64,000 nt of DNA from NCBI GenBank assembly GCA_017626295.1, contig JAGAJB010000002.1, forward strand, positions 1-64,000, written 5' to 3'. The stretch comes from Clostridia bacterium (GTDB lineage: Bacteria > Bacillota > Clostridia > Oscillospirales > Acutalibacteraceae). This document shows positions 50,448-62,109 of the stretch, in pieces. The position numbers were made by a program, and so were the translations under genes. The notes under the pieces are model-generated. The model saw only the letters and a list, made by a program, of their open reading frames with translations. It made no database searches and was not told the origin of the DNA. Numbering within the stretch: the first letter of the stretch is position 1; every line of letters begins with the position of its first letter.

Positions 50448-50957
50448 AGTGAATCTTTCGTTGGGATAGTGTCAGAATTTCCTATCAAGAAGAAAACCCA
50501 TAGAACAAAACCCAGGAACTACTACAACAGAAAAAAGAGAATAGACAACGCCCACGGAGCGCCCGTGTGTCGCCCACAGACCGCCTGTGTGCCGAGGAAC
50601 GCAGAGAAGCGAGGAAAACACACCCGACCAAAAGAAAACCGCCCGTTTGGGGCGATTTGAGGGCAAGGTTGGAACGGCAAAATGAGGTGTGAGGTAAGGC
50701 AGCTTTCAGGCATTTTCGATGGGTCGAAAATCAAGCAGGAGAAAGAGTCGGGGTCGTAAACGCCCCTCGACTCAATTCACAGCGGACGGCAACGCCGACC
50801 GCACAAGGGTTTTCGGGGTTTTGGCTCTTTTCCCAAAGTGGTATCACTTTCGAGGATAAGGAGTCAATTTAGGCGGTGTGGAGTGCCAAAAGTGCCGTGA
50901 AACAAGGAAAATCATAGGCGACAAAATAGGTGTCGCAAGCGGAAAGGAGAATTTACT
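50448..50957. other. Non-coding region with oriT-like hairpin
   Basis: No gene I can support; a Lys/Arg-rich frame at 50469-50660 has no ribosome site or family. It contains CGGACGGC-AAC-GCCGACCG (50783-50801), nearly the same as the hairpin at 22807-22825 and likewise followed by GCACAAGGGTTTTCGGGG and then a MobC-like gene. Confidence 0.6.
50783..50801. other. oriT-like hairpin, second element
   Basis: Stem CGGACGGC/GCCGACCG with one A-A mismatch and loop AAC. Same arms and mismatch as the hairpin of the first element. Lies 157 bases before a MobC-like gene. No relaxase gene follows, so a relaxase must act in trans. Confidence 0.6.
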
Positions 50958-51362
50958 ATGGCTACTAACAACAAAATCAAGTTTCCTTTTTGGGTAACAC
51001 CGAAAACAATGGAAACCGTGAAAGAAATGTACAAGGACGATGACTGCCGGAGCCAATCGGAATTTATAGAGAAAGCAATACACGCATATGTCGGTTATCT
51101 ACGGGCAGATAACAGTCCAGGAATGCTGCCGAATTATATGGTCTCTACAATGAAGGCTATTGTGGACAGCAGCGAAACACGAATGTGCAGAATGCTGTTC
51201 AAGCTGGCGGTGGAGATGGCGATCACGATGAACGTCCTCGCAGCTCACTGTGATATAGAAGAAGGAAGTCTTGCTAACCTTCGCCAAAACTGTATCGACG
51301 AAGTGAAACGAATTAACGGAACGCTTGGATTTGAAGATGCCTACTATTGGCAGAAGGGCTGA
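50958..51362 (+). CDS. MobC-like ribbon-helix-helix protein, second element
   Basis: 134 residues. The N-terminal IKFPFWVTPKTMETVKEMYK...SQSEFIEKAIHAYVGYL is a ribbon-helix-helix domain; the rest is helical. It corresponds in layout and length to 22888-23322. ATG follows AAAGGAG. Confidence 0.82.
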   Translation: MATNNKIKFPFWVTPKTMETVKEMYKDDDCRSQSEFIEKAIHAYVGYLRADNSPGMLPNYMVSTMKAIVDSSETRMCRMLFKLAVEMAITMNVLAAHCDIEEGSLANLRQNCIDEVKRINGTLGFEDAYYWQKG

Positions 51363-51378
51363 GAAAGGAGAACAGAAT

Positions 51379-51582
51379 ATGGATTTTGAATTACTGAAAA
51401 AGCGCAGAGAGAAATATTTGAAATTACAGAGAGAATTAGGAGAAGAACAGCATATCGGTATCGGTTACGTACTAACCGTTGAAGGAAAGCAGTATCCCGT
51501 ACTGTCTTGTTTCTCTGTCAGTGAAGATGTGGAAGAAGCGAAGGACAAGTTGAAATACCTGATCAACGGTCGAAAAAGTTAA
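51379..51582 (+). CDS. Small protein of the second element
   Basis: 67 residues: a charged helix, a short beta hairpin (GIGYVLTVEGKQYPVLS) and a helix. ATG at 51379 follows AAAGGAG, 16 bases after the MobC-like stop. It stands where the relaxase gene would be expected. Function unknown. Confidence 0.7.
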   Translation: MDFELLKKRREKYLKLQRELGEEQHIGIGYVLTVEGKQYPVLSCFSVSEDVEEAKDKLKYLINGRKS

Positions 51583-51658
51583 CAAAACTGTTTCAGCAAA
51601 GTCGCTGGACTACTCGACCGAGTTGTGATATGTTGTTGCCGTATCCTATTCGGTTTGA

Positions 51659-53359
<1,701 letters not shown>

Positions 53360-53367
53360 AAAGTAAT

Positions 53368-53399
53368 AACCGGAAAGTTTTTACACCTTCCGGTTACAT
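53368..53399 (+). terminator. Terminator after the serine recombinase
   Basis: AACCGGAAAG pairs with CTTCCGGTT around a T-rich loop. Confidence 0.7.
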
Positions 53400-53455
53400 A
53401 CCACCCACTAATTCTCCGTTAAGAACATCACGGAAAATGGAAGGTGTTTTTTCAT

Positions 53456-55156
53456 TTATAACCAAAGATTTAATATTTTAACAAGGTAACGGAGGAATGT
53501 GTAGAATTTGTTCGCTAAATCCAAGGCGGTTGTGGCTAAGTTTGCGCCGATGCTTCCTGCGGTATCAGTGTTGCCGTAGCCGTCAATAGCGCCGTTGTTA
53601 TCGTCTACACCGTCATCATTTGCAAAGGAGTCGAGAAGAGGTGAGGCGATAGCAACAAGGAGGTATTCTCCGGCTGTAACGCCCTCATTCTCGGCAGTTA
53701 TCATATCAATAATGGTCGTTATAGAGTCAATACCTTGTGCCGCGATAACGGCTGCTGCTGCCTGGTAGAAAACCTGGTCGTCAATGTAATCAAACTCAGA
53801 TTTAATAACAAGTGACATTACAAGGAAAAGAATTTTAACATCTTTTTCATACAAGGGGTAATCTTCACTGCCTGCATAGTGTGCAGCAACAAGTTCTGTT
53901 GCAACATCCCAACCGTCTTTGTAGTCGCTGTCGGGGATTTCGATGTTATATTCTCTTGCTAATTCCTGGGCACTGCCTTCACCGTAGAGGGGCATATTAA
54001 GAACATTGCTGAATGTATCAACAACATCTCTTACAAGGGTGTAATAAATATCGCTCGGTTTAATACCTAACTGTTCATCGTTGAAACCGCGTTCAAGTCT
54101 GTATTCGACACCGTTTTTAAGGTACTGTTTTGCGAAAGCGTTTAAGCCTTTGTTCATTTCGGCAATCTGTTCGTCAGAGTAGCCGTCAACCATTTCAACA
54201 AGTGCATCGGTATCAATACTGTCAACTGTTTTTGCCTCGTATGTGATAGTATCTTCGGACATTTCCATATAACGATACTGAAGAGGGTACATAGTAAGTG
54301 AAGTTGTAGCGAAGTCAGAAATTGTATTGCCCGAGGGTGAAGTGTGTGTGGTAGCGTCACTGCAATGCTCGTGACCTGAGAAAACAAGTTTGATACCTGC
54401 GTCAGCCCATTTGTTTGCGGTTGCAGTATGGTTTCTTATAATGAAATTGTGGCTGAGAATTCTCTGCGCAGGCATATGGTCGAGAAGGTTATGGTGAAGC
54501 ATAAGGATAGGGTATCTGCCGTCAGCATAAGCCTTATCAGCCTGGTCTATAACCCACTGAACCTTGTGGTCGGTCATACCGTCCTCGGTTGATTTGTTGG
54601 GGTCGTTACTGTCAAGGGCAATAAGTCTGTATTTATCGCCTAAGTTTGCGGTATATGATAAGCCGTCAACTGCAAGAGCGTGGTCGAAGCCGAAATCTGC
54701 ATAAATTTCGTTGAATTCCTCTGCGCCTGTAACACAGTATTCACCGGGGATACCGTAATCGTGGTTACCGGGAATAACGTAAACCTGTTTACCGGTTGTT
54801 TCTTCAAAGTTTTTGAGTTTTTCTGCTACGGCATAATGTTCTTCAATAATACTTTTGCCGTTGTCAGCAAGGTCACCGGAAATGAGAAGGAATTGAATAT
54901 CGTCATTTTCGGCACATTGTCTGAGCATTTCGTCAATTATAAGACCGCTTTCGTTTTCCATTGCGGCACGTCTGTTAGCGTAGCCGTAAATGGGGTCTTC
55001 GGAAAACCATTCCAATTCTTCATCGGGGACATTATAGTGCAAGTCGGATGCTACCGCGTAAGAAAGGTCAACGTCCTCTGACTTAGCATGTGCACCAATA
55101 ATGCATACAGAACTAAGAAGCGCTATGGAAAGAATAATTGAAATTATCTTTTTTAT
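53456..55156 (-). CDS. Exported metallophosphatase, apparent ATA start
   Basis: About 566 residues. The calcineurin-like phosphoesterase motifs are DLH, GDLADNG, GNHDYG, a later HHN and GHEH, a complete two-metal site. The first standard start (TTG at 55042) would cut the first motif between its Asp and His. Reading on in frame without a stop gives KKIISIILSIALLSSVCIIG and AHA, a clear signal peptide, beginning with ATA at 55156-55154 seven bases after AGGTGA. Hence the true start is probably ATA, or an ATG mutated to ATA. A C-terminal helical domain of about 270 residues follows the enzyme. Confidence 0.85.
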   Translation of the reverse strand: MKKIISIILSIALLSSVCIIGAHAKSEDVDLSYAVASDLHYNVPDEELEWFSEDPIYGYANRRAAMENESGLIIDEMLRQCAENDDIQFLLISGDLADNGKSIIEEHYAVAEKLKNFEETTGKQVYVIPGNHDYGIPGEYCVTGAEEFNEIYADFGFDHALAVDGLSYTANLGDKYRLIALDSNDPNKSTEDGMTDHKVQWVIDQADKAYADGRYPILMLHHNLLDHMPAQRILSHNFIIRNHTATANKWADAGIKLVFSGHEHCSDATTHTSPSGNTISDFATTSLTMYPLQYRYMEMSEDTITYEAKTVDSIDTDALVEMVDGYSDEQIAEMNKGLNAFAKQYLKNGVEYRLERGFNDEQLGIKPSDIYYTLVRDVVDTFSNVLNMPLYGEGSAQELAREYNIEIPDSDYKDGWDVATELVAAHYAGSEDYPLYEKDVKILFLVMSLVIKSEFDYIDDQVFYQAAAAVIAAQGIDSITTIIDMITAENEGVTAGEYLLVAIASPLLDSFANDDGVDDNNGAIDGYGNTDTAGSIGANLATTALDLANKFYTFLRYLVKILNLWL

Positions 55157-55222
55157 AAAATCACCTACTAATATAAATATAGTATAAATCTACCATTTTT
55201 TTGTGATTATGTCAATAAAAAT

Positions 55223-55250
55223 AACCCCACCTGTTTTTACAGATGAGGTT
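55223..55250 (-). terminator. Terminator of the uronate operon
   Basis: On the minus strand AACCTCATCTGT pairs imperfectly with ACAGGTGGGGTT, followed by ATTTTTATT. Lies just after the sugar kinase gene. Confidence 0.75.
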
Positions 55251-55264
55251 AAATATTAAAAAAA

Positions 55265-56286
55265 TTATCTCTGAACTCGACCTGAGCCGTCGCCGCCTGC
55301 GAGTTTTTCAACTTCGTTTACGCCGATTCTGTTGAAGTCGCCTTCAATTGAATGTTTAAGAGCAGATGCTGCAACTGCAAATTCGATAGCAGACTGAGTA
55401 TCCTTACCGCTGAGAAGTGCGTAGATAAGACCGCCGCCGAAACTGTCGCCGCCGCCTACACGGTCAACGATGCGGAGGTGATACTCTTTTGAGAAGCAGT
55501 AGTTTTCGCCGTCATAGAGCATAGCGGCCCAGTCATTATCACTTGCGGAAATGGAACTGCGAAGAGTGATAGCAACTTTTTCAAAACCGAATTTATCAGC
55601 AAGTTGCTTCGCAACTGACTTATAGCCTTCTTTGTTGAGTTTACCGCCGTAAATATCTGTATTTTCCGCTTCAATGCCAAATACGTCTTTTGCATCTTCT
55701 TCATTGGAAATGCAAACGTCAACATATTTGCAAAGTTCTGTCATAGCCTCTCTTGCTTCTGCTCTTGTCCAGAGTTTGCCGCGGTAGTTAAGGTCGCAGG
55801 AGATTTTAACGCCTTTAGCCTTTGCTGCAACGCAAGCCTCTTTGCAGACTTCAACAAGGTTAGCACCTAAAGCGGGAGTAATGCCTGTGAAATGGAACCA
55901 GTCGGCACCTTCAAAAATTTCATCCCAGTTAAAGTCAGAAGCAGAAGCCTCCTGAATAGCGGAATGAGCACGGTCATAAATACAAACGCTGCCACGCTGA
56001 GAAGCGCCTTTCTCAAGGAAGTAGATACCTACTCTGTCACCGCCGCGTGCGATTTTTGATGTATCAACACCGAAGTAACGGAGTGAGTTAACTGCAGCCT
56101 GGCCGATAGCGTGTTCGGGGAGTTTTGTAACGTAAACAGACTCCATACCGTAGTTAGCAAGTGAAACTGCAACGTTAGCCTCACCGCCACCGAAAGTAGC
56201 CTGGAGTTGATCATCCTGGAAAAAACGGTAGTAACCGTTGGGTGCAAGGCGAAGCATAATTTCGCCGAAAGTAACAACTTTAGCCA
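55265..56286 (-). CDS. kdgK: 2-keto-3-deoxygluconate kinase (PfkB family)
   Basis: 340 residues. Phosphorylates 2-keto-3-deoxygluconate to KDPG, the step before the aldolase encoded upstream. N-terminal FGEIMLRLAPNG and FGGGEANVAVSLANYG are sugar-contact motifs; GGGDSFGGGLIYALLSG is the C-terminal PfkB signature with the catalytic Asp. ATG at 56286 overlaps the aldolase stop by seven bases. The context settles the substrate. Confidence 0.9.
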
Positions 56287-56927
56287 TTAGAACGTGCCTC
56301 CTTAACAATTTCAACTGATTTTTTACAAAGGTCGATTATTTCGTCCCATTTCTGATTATCAATAAGGTCAGCAGTAACCATATAAGAACCGCCACAAGCC
56401 GCAATTACGGGGCAGGAGAGGTATTCTTTAAGGTTGTTGAGACCGATACCGCCTGTGGGCATAACTTTGAACATGGGGAAGGGTGCGCTCATAGCCTTGA
56501 TTTTTGCAAGTCCGCCGGACTGCTCTGCGGGGAAGAACTTAAGAACGTCAAGACCGAGTCTGTATGCTGTGTGATAATCTGTGGGAGTAGTGCATCCTGC
56601 GTAAATGGGGATGTTCTTCTCCTGACAGTATTTAACAATGTATTCGTCAAGACCCGGTGTAACAATGAACTTTGCACCGGCTTCAATAGCCTCGTCAACC
56701 TGTGCGGTTGTAAGAACAGTGCCTGCACCTACGAGCATTTCGGGAACATTTTCGCTCATAAGTTTAATTGCAGTTGCTGCACCTGCTGCGCGGAATGTAA
56801 CCTCAGCAACGGGAACACCGCCCTTAACGAGAGCCTCAGCGAGAGCAACAGCATCTCTTTCGGGATTATTAAGTTTAATAACCGGTACTACACCGATTGA
56901 CATAATTTTTTCAGAAATAGCATTCAT
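56280..56927 (-). CDS. eda: KDPG aldolase
   Basis: 215 residues. Splits 2-keto-3-deoxy-6-phosphogluconate into pyruvate and glyceraldehyde 3-phosphate. AEVTFRAAGA, LVGAGTVLT, FIVTPGLDE and VLKFFPAEQSGG include the catalytic Glu and the Schiff-base Lys of the KFFPAE motif; PTGGIGLNNL ends the barrel. ATG at 56927 follows GGAGG. Second gene of the uronate operon. Confidence 0.93.
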   Translation of the reverse strand: MNAISEKIMSIGVVPVIKLNNPERDAVALAEALVKGGVPVAEVTFRAAGAATAIKLMSENVPEMLVGAGTVLTTAQVDEAIEAGAKFIVTPGLDEYIVKYCQEKNIPIYAGCTTPTDYHTAYRLGLDVLKFFPAEQSGGLAKIKAMSAPFPMFKVMPTGGIGLNNLKEYLSCPVIAACGGSYMVTADLIDNQKWDEIIDLCKKSVEIVKEARSNG

Positions 56928-56943
56928 TATTATATCCTCCGAA

Positions 56944-57993
56944 TTATTTATTAAGTGCTTTTTCGCATGCTTCAAAAAGGCCGTTTATATATGTTGCACC
57001 GAGAGCGCGATCGTAAAGACCGTAACCGGGTTTACCTGTTTCGCCCCAGATCATTCTGCCGTGGTCGGGTCTTACGTAACCGTCGAAACCTGTTTCAACA
57101 AGTGCTTTCACAATTTCGTACATATCAAGACTACCGCATTTTGAAAGGTGGCCCTGTTCCTCAAAACTGCCGTCGGGAAGAACAAGTACCTGACGAATGT
57201 GCATAAATGCGATTCTGTCCATAGCACTGTATTTTTTTACCATTGCCACAACGTCGTTTGTAGCGGCGCAACCCAAGGAACCTGTGCAAAGGCAAAGGCT
57301 GTTTGCGGGACTGTCAACAATGCTGAGCATTCTGTCAAGATTTTTTTCGCAAGTAATGATTCTGGGAAGTCCGAAAATGGGGTAGGGCGGATCGTCGGGA
57401 TGTATAGCCATTCTTACGCCACATTCTTCAGCCACGGGAATGACTTTTTTGAGAAATCTCTCAAGGTTTGCCCAAAGCCCTTCTTCACCGATTTCGCCGT
57501 AAGCGGAAATGAGTTCGCGGACTTCTTCCTGGGTGTAACTTGAATCCCAACCGGGAAGATGAATATCATCTTTAAGAGGGTCAAGACCTTTCATCTGTTC
57601 CCAATACATTACAAGACTTGTGGAGCCGTCGGGGGCTTCTTTATCAAGTTGAGTACGTGTCCAGTCAAATACGGGCATAAAGTTATACGTTACGCATTTA
57701 ACACCGTATTTTGCACAACGGCGGATGTTCTCGCAGTATACATCAATAAGAGAATCTGCATCATCTCTTCCGAGTTTGATGTTTTCGTGAACGGGGATTG
57801 ACTCAACAACATCAAATACAAGGTTATTTTCCTCGCACTGTTTTTTCATTTTAGCAATGCTTTCTTCCGGCCATACTTCACCGGGTTTTACATCGTATAC
57901 AGCACTGACTATGCTGCGCATATTGGGAATCTGGCTGATATACTGAAGTGAAATAGGGTCAGATTCACCGTACCAACGGAATGACATTTTCAT
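56944..57993 (-). CDS. uxuA: Mannonate dehydratase
   Basis: 349 residues. Dehydrates D-mannonate to 2-keto-3-deoxygluconate in glucuronate breakdown. [13 protein letters not shown] at the start, [29 protein letters not shown] and [12 protein letters not shown] are family hallmarks carrying metal ligands. ATG at 57993 follows GGGAGGAT; a longer frame lacks support. First gene of uxuA-eda-kdgK. Uronate isomerase is not in the window. Confidence 0.95.
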   Translation of the reverse strand: MKMSFRWYGESDPISLQYISQIPNMRSIVSAVYDVKPGEVWPEESIAKMKKQCEENNLVFDVVESIPVHENIKLGRDDADSLIDVYCENIRRCAKYGVKCVTYNFMPVFDWTRTQLDKEAPDGSTSLVMYWEQMKGLDPLKDDIHLPGWDSSYTQEEVRELISAYGEIGEEGLWANLERFLKKVIPVAEECGVRMAIHPDDPPYPIFGLPRIITCEKNLDRMLSIVDSPANSLCLCTGSLGCAATNDVVAMVKKYSAMDRIAFMHIRQVLVLPDGSFEEQGHLSKCGSLDMYEIVKALVETGFDGYVRPDHGRMIWGETGKPGYGLYDRALGATYINGLFEACEKALNK

Positions 57994-58273
57994 AATAGGT
58001 ATCCTCCCGAGATTATTGTTAGGACTTTTCATCCCTTCTATACTGATTTTAGTATATCATTTAAAAAAATGATTGTAAAGTTTATTATAGGTCAATTTTT
58101 AGGTAAATTATTCTTATTTTTATATAAAAAGTTAAAAAACCTAAAAATTAGACTATATAGTGTTGTATAATCGGCTTTGCCCCGAAATTATTCATTATTC
58201 AATATTCATCATTCATTATTCATTAAAAAATCCCCTCGCACATTTGGTGCGAGAGGATTCTTTATTAGTTTGA
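57994..58273. other. Intergenic region with AT-rich repeat and nifJ terminator
   Basis: AT-rich upstream region of uxuA. 58187-58224 holds an imperfect tandem array of ATTATTCATTATTC-type units. 58231-58258 is the terminator of nifJ on the minus strand (TCC-CCTCGCAC/GTGCGAG-GGA with T run). Confidence 0.7.
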
Positions 58274-61200
58274 TTATTCAGCCTTGGGAGCGTAAAGTGC
58301 CTGAAGTCTGAGGAGGTGCTCATATCTTTCGAGAGCTGTCTGCTCGGACTTTGCGAAGAGTACTTCTGCTCTTTCGGGGAATGAACGAGTAAGAGAAGAA
58401 TAACGTGCTTCGTTAAGAAGGAATGCTTTATAATCGCCTGTTGCGGGCTTAGAATCAATTGTGAAGGGATTCTTGCCTTCTGCCTTGAGAGCAGGGTTGT
58501 AACGGAACATATTCCAGTAACCGCATTCAACAGCCTTCTTCATTTCGTTCTGGCAGTTAACCATGCCACCCTTAATTGAGTGCATTTCGCAAGGTGAGTA
58601 AGCGATGATAAGTGAAGGACCGTTGTATGCTTCAGCTTCTTTGATAGCCTTAAGTGTCTGATTCTGGTCAGCACCCATAGCGATCTGTGCAACGTAAACA
58701 TAGCCGTAGCTCATTGCGATTTCAGCAAGGCTCTTCTTAGCGATAGCCTTACCTGCAGCAGCGAACTGAGCAACCTGACCGATGTTTGAAGCCTTAGAAG
58801 CCTGGCCGCCTGTGTTGGAGTAAACTTCAGTATCGAATACCATGATGTTTACATCTTCACCGGAAGCAAGAACGTGGTCAACACCGCCGAAGCCGATGTC
58901 GTATGCCCAACCGTCACCACCGAAGATCCAAACAGATTTCTTTGAAAGGAATTCTTTGTTATCGATGATAGCCTTGCATGTGTCGCAGCAGGAACCGTCG
59001 CCGATAGCAGCAACAAGTGCCTCAGCAGCAGCACCGTTCTTTTCACCGTCGTTAACAGTGTCAAGGTAAGCCTTAGCAGCAGCCTTAACTTCGTCACTTG
59101 CTTTTTCGGAAGCAGCGATTTCTTCAACCTTAGCGATAAGGCTGTTACGAAGAGCAGCCTGACCAAGGAGCATACCGAAGCCGTGTTCTGCGTTGTCTTC
59201 AAAGAGTGAGTTACCCCAAGCAGGACCCTGACCCTTTGCGTTTGTTGTATAGGGAGACGTAGCAGCGGGACCACCCCAGATTGATGAACAACCTGTTGCG
59301 TTAGAAATGTACATTCTGTCACCGAAGAGTTGTGTTACAAGACGAGCATAAGCTGTTTCAGCGCAACCTGCACAAGAGCCTGAGAACTCAAGAAGGGGTT
59401 TCTTGAACTGGCTGGAGATAAGGTTTGCAGAAGAAGCGATGCCTTCTTTTTCTGTAACGTTAGCAACGCAGTAATCAAATGCTGCCTGCTGAACATCCTG
59501 GCTCTCACGAGATACCATCTTAAGTGAAGATGTGGGACATACGCCGATACATACGCCGCAACCCATACAATCCATGGGAGATACAGCAAGAGTATATTTG
59601 TAACCCTTGTTTGTAACTGCTTTAACTTTTTCGCCGAACTTAGTTACTTCAGGAGCGTTTGCTGCTTCTTCTTCACTGAGAGCGAAAGGACGGATTGTAG
59701 CGTGAGGACATACATAAGCACATTTGTTACAACCGATACAGGTTTCGTTGTTCCATTCGGGAACCATAACTGCAACACCGCGTTTTTCGTATGCGGATGC
59801 ACCCTGTTCGAACGTACCGTCAGCATGGTCTGTAAATGCAGAAACGGGAAGAGAGTCACCGTTCATAGCGCCAACGGGTTTCATAATGCTGTCAACCATC
59901 TTAACAAGTTTTGCGGGACCTTCGGAAGCAACTGCTTCAGCAGTATCAACTGCATTTGCCCAGTCAGCAGGAACTTCAACTTTCTTGAATGCGCCGAAAC
60001 CTGCGTCAATAGCCTTGTGGTTCATATCAACGATGTCCTGACCTTTTTTGAGGAACTTAAGGGCAGCGTTTTTCATATAGCCGATTGCTTCATCCTTAGG
60101 AAGAACGTTAGCAAGAGCGAAGAAAGATGCCTGAAGAATTGTGTTTGTTCTCTTGCCGAGACCGATTTCAGCAGCAAGGTCAATAGCGTTAACTGTGTAA
60201 AGCTGAATATTATTCTTTGCAATGTACTGCTTTGTTTCAGCATTGAGTTTTTCAGCGAGTTCTGCTTCATCCCACTGGCAGTTGATAAGGAATACACCGC
60301 CGGGTTTAACGTCGTTAACAATTTTGAAGCCTTTTTCGATGTATGCAGGTGTATGGCAAGCAACGAAGTCAGCCTTGTTTACGTAGTAGGGGCTCTTGAT
60401 AGCCTTGTCGCCGAAACGAAGGTGAGAAATTGTTACGCCGCCTGTTTTCTTTGAGTCATACTGGAAGTATGCCTGAACATATTTGTCAGTGTGGTCACCG
60501 ATGATTTTGATAGAGTCTTTGTTAGCACCAACTGTACCGTCACCGCCGAGACCCCAGAATTTGCACTCGATTGTGCCTTCTGCAGCTGTGTTGGGAGCTT
60601 CTTCTTCAGGAAGCGAAAGGTATGTAACGTCGTCGTTGATACCGAGTGTGAAGTGTTTTTTGCTGTCAGCTTTTGCAAGGTCAGCATATACAGCGAAGAT
60701 TGATGAGGGAGGAGTATCTTTTGAACCGAGACCGTAACGGCCGCCTGATACGAAGATACCGTCTTTGCCGCAAGCATCAAGTGCTGCAACAACATCAAGG
60801 TAAAGAGGTTCACCGATTGAACCGGGTTCTTTTGTTCTGTCAAGAACAGCAATCTTTTTAACAGTTGCGGGAAGAGCAGCAACGAATTTTTCAGATGCGA
60901 AGGGTCTGTAAAGATGAACTTTAAGAAGACCAACCTTTTCGCCTTTTGCAAGAAGGTAATCGATAACTTCTTCAGCAACGTCGCAGATTGAACCCATAGC
61001 AACGATTACGTTTTCTGCATCAGCAGCACCGTAGTAGTTGAAGAGCTGATAATCTGTACCGAGTTTAGCGTTAACCTTACCCATATATTCCTCAACAATT
61101 GCGGGAACTGCATCGTAGTAAGTGTTACATGCTTCTCTGTGCTGGAAGAAAATGTCGCCGTTTTCGTGAGAACCGCGCATTACGGGATGCTCGGGGTTAA

Positions 61201-61822
61201 GTGCTCTCTTTCTGAAAGCGTTAACAGCATCCATATCGCACATTTCTTTAAGATCTTCATAATCCCAAATCTGGATTTTCTGAAGTTCGTGAGATGTACG
61301 GAAACCGTCGAAGAAGTTGATGAAGGGAACACGGCTCTTGATAGTTGCAAGGTGAGCAACTGCACCGAGGTCCATAACTTCCTGAGTGTTTGTTTCAGCG
61401 AGCATTGCGAAACCTGTCTGACGGCAAGCATAAACGTCGGAATGGTCACCGAAGATGTTAAGAGCGTGTGATGCTACGCAACGAGCAGATACATGGAAAA
61501 CGCTGGGAAGAAGTTCACCTGCGATTTTGTACATGTTGGGGATCATAAGAAGAAGACCCTGTGACGCTGTGTAGGTTGTTGTGAGTGCACCGGCTGCGAG
61601 TGAACCGTGAACAGTACCTGCGGCACCTGCCTCAGACTGCATTTCGGAAACCTTTACGGTTGTGCCGAAAATGTTCTTTACACCCTGTGCTGACCACTGG
61701 TCAACATAGTCTGCCATAGGGCTGGAAGGTGTAATGGGATAGATACCGGCAACTTCTGTGAACGCATATGATACGTATGCGGCAGCGTTGTTACCGTCCA
61801 TGGTTTTCATTTTTCTAGCCAT
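58274..61822 (-). CDS. nifJ: Pyruvate:ferredoxin (flavodoxin) oxidoreductase
   Basis: 1182-residue single-chain enzyme that turns pyruvate and CoA into acetyl-CoA and CO2 while reducing ferredoxin, central in anaerobes. Seen: the N-terminal pyrimidine-binding start (GNNAAAYVSYAFTEVAGIYP), a two-[4Fe-4S] ferredoxin domain at about 690-760 (CIGCNKCAYVCPH and CMGCGVCIGVCPT), and the C-terminal TPP-binding domain (GDGWAYDIGFGG, SNTGGQASK) with further cluster cysteines (FSGSCAGCAETAY). Length is normal. Preceded by AGGAGG. Confidence 0.97.
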   Translation of the reverse strand: MARKMKTMDGNNAAAYVSYAFTEVAGIYPITPSSPMADYVDQWSAQGVKNIFGTTVKVSEMQSEAGAAGTVHGSLAAGALTTTYTASQGLLLMIPNMYKIAGELLPSVFHVSARCVASHALNIFGDHSDVYACRQTGFAMLAETNTQEVMDLGAVAHLATIKSRVPFINFFDGFRTSHELQKIQIWDYEDLKEMCDMDAVNAFRKRALNPEHPVMRGSHENGDIFFQHREACNTYYDAVPAIVEEYMGKVNAKLGTDYQLFNYYGAADAENVIVAMGSICDVAEEVIDYLLAKGEKVGLLKVHLYRPFASEKFVAALPATVKKIAVLDRTKEPGSIGEPLYLDVVAALDACGKDGIFVSGGRYGLGSKDTPPSSIFAVYADLAKADSKKHFTLGINDDVTYLSLPEEEAPNTAAEGTIECKFWGLGGDGTVGANKDSIKIIGDHTDKYVQAYFQYDSKKTGGVTISHLRFGDKAIKSPYYVNKADFVACHTPAYIEKGFKIVNDVKPGGVFLINCQWDEAELAEKLNAETKQYIAKNNIQLYTVNAIDLAAEIGLGKRTNTILQASFFALANVLPKDEAIGYMKNAALKFLKKGQDIVDMNHKAIDAGFGAFKKVEVPADWANAVDTAEAVASEGPAKLVKMVDSIMKPVGAMNGDSLPVSAFTDHADGTFEQGASAYEKRGVAVMVPEWNNETCIGCNKCAYVCPHATIRPFALSEEEAANAPEVTKFGEKVKAVTNKGYKYTLAVSPMDCMGCGVCIGVCPTSSLKMVSRESQDVQQAAFDYCVANVTEKEGIASSANLISSQFKKPLLEFSGSCAGCAETAYARLVTQLFGDRMYISNATGCSSIWGGPAATSPYTTNAKGQGPAWGNSLFEDNAEHGFGMLLGQAALRNSLIAKVEEIAASEKASDEVKAAAKAYLDTVNDGEKNGAAAEALVAAIGDGSCCDTCKAIIDNKEFLSKKSVWIFGGDGWAYDIGFGGVDHVLASGEDVNIMVFDTEVYSNTGGQASKASNIGQVAQFAAAGKAIAKKSLAEIAMSYGYVYVAQIAMGADQNQTLKAIKEAEAYNGPSLIIAYSPCEMHSIKGGMVNCQNEMKKAVECGYWNMFRYNPALKAEGKNPFTIDSKPATGDYKAFLLNEARYSSLTRSFPERAEVLFAKSEQTALERYEHLLRLQALYAPKAE

Positions 61823-62016
61823 AGTTTTTCCTCCTGTGAATAATATAGTAAATTAATAATAAGTATTATAAAAACACCACCAATTATATTAGCACTAATT
61901 TTCCGACTTGTAAACCATTAAAACATAAAAATCTTGTAAAAATATTGCTATTTAACCCGTAAATTGCCGTAAAATAAGTTGGTGCGGAGTGAAGATGTAT
62001 GTTTTTCACAATTATA

Positions 62017-62046
62017 TTGACAAATTGCAGTTGATGTATGTATAAT
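62017..62046 (+). promoter_or_regulatory. Promoter of the CNNM/CorC gene
   Basis: TTGACA (62017-62022), 18 bases, TATAAT (62041-62046), 64 bases before the ATG at 62110. Confidence 0.8.
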
Positions 62047-62109
62047 ATAATCTAATATGGTGTAACTTGCCATAATATATTTTTATTTTTGAAAGGAGCT
62101 AATCCAACT

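Noticed and set aside
50469..50660. Lys/Arg-rich 63-codon frame before the second oriT-like hairpin
   Set aside because: No ribosome site, no family, and it lies in a region of non-coding structure.
58187..58224. ATTATTCATTATTC repeats as a possible CRISPR-like array
   Set aside because: Units are short, irregular and have no spacers; no cas genes are present. No CRISPR array was seen anywhere in the window.
59702..60454. 250-codon plus-strand frame opposite nifJ
   Set aside because: Antisense shadow of a fully conserved nifJ, rich in Cys and Phe as expected from the opposite strand.
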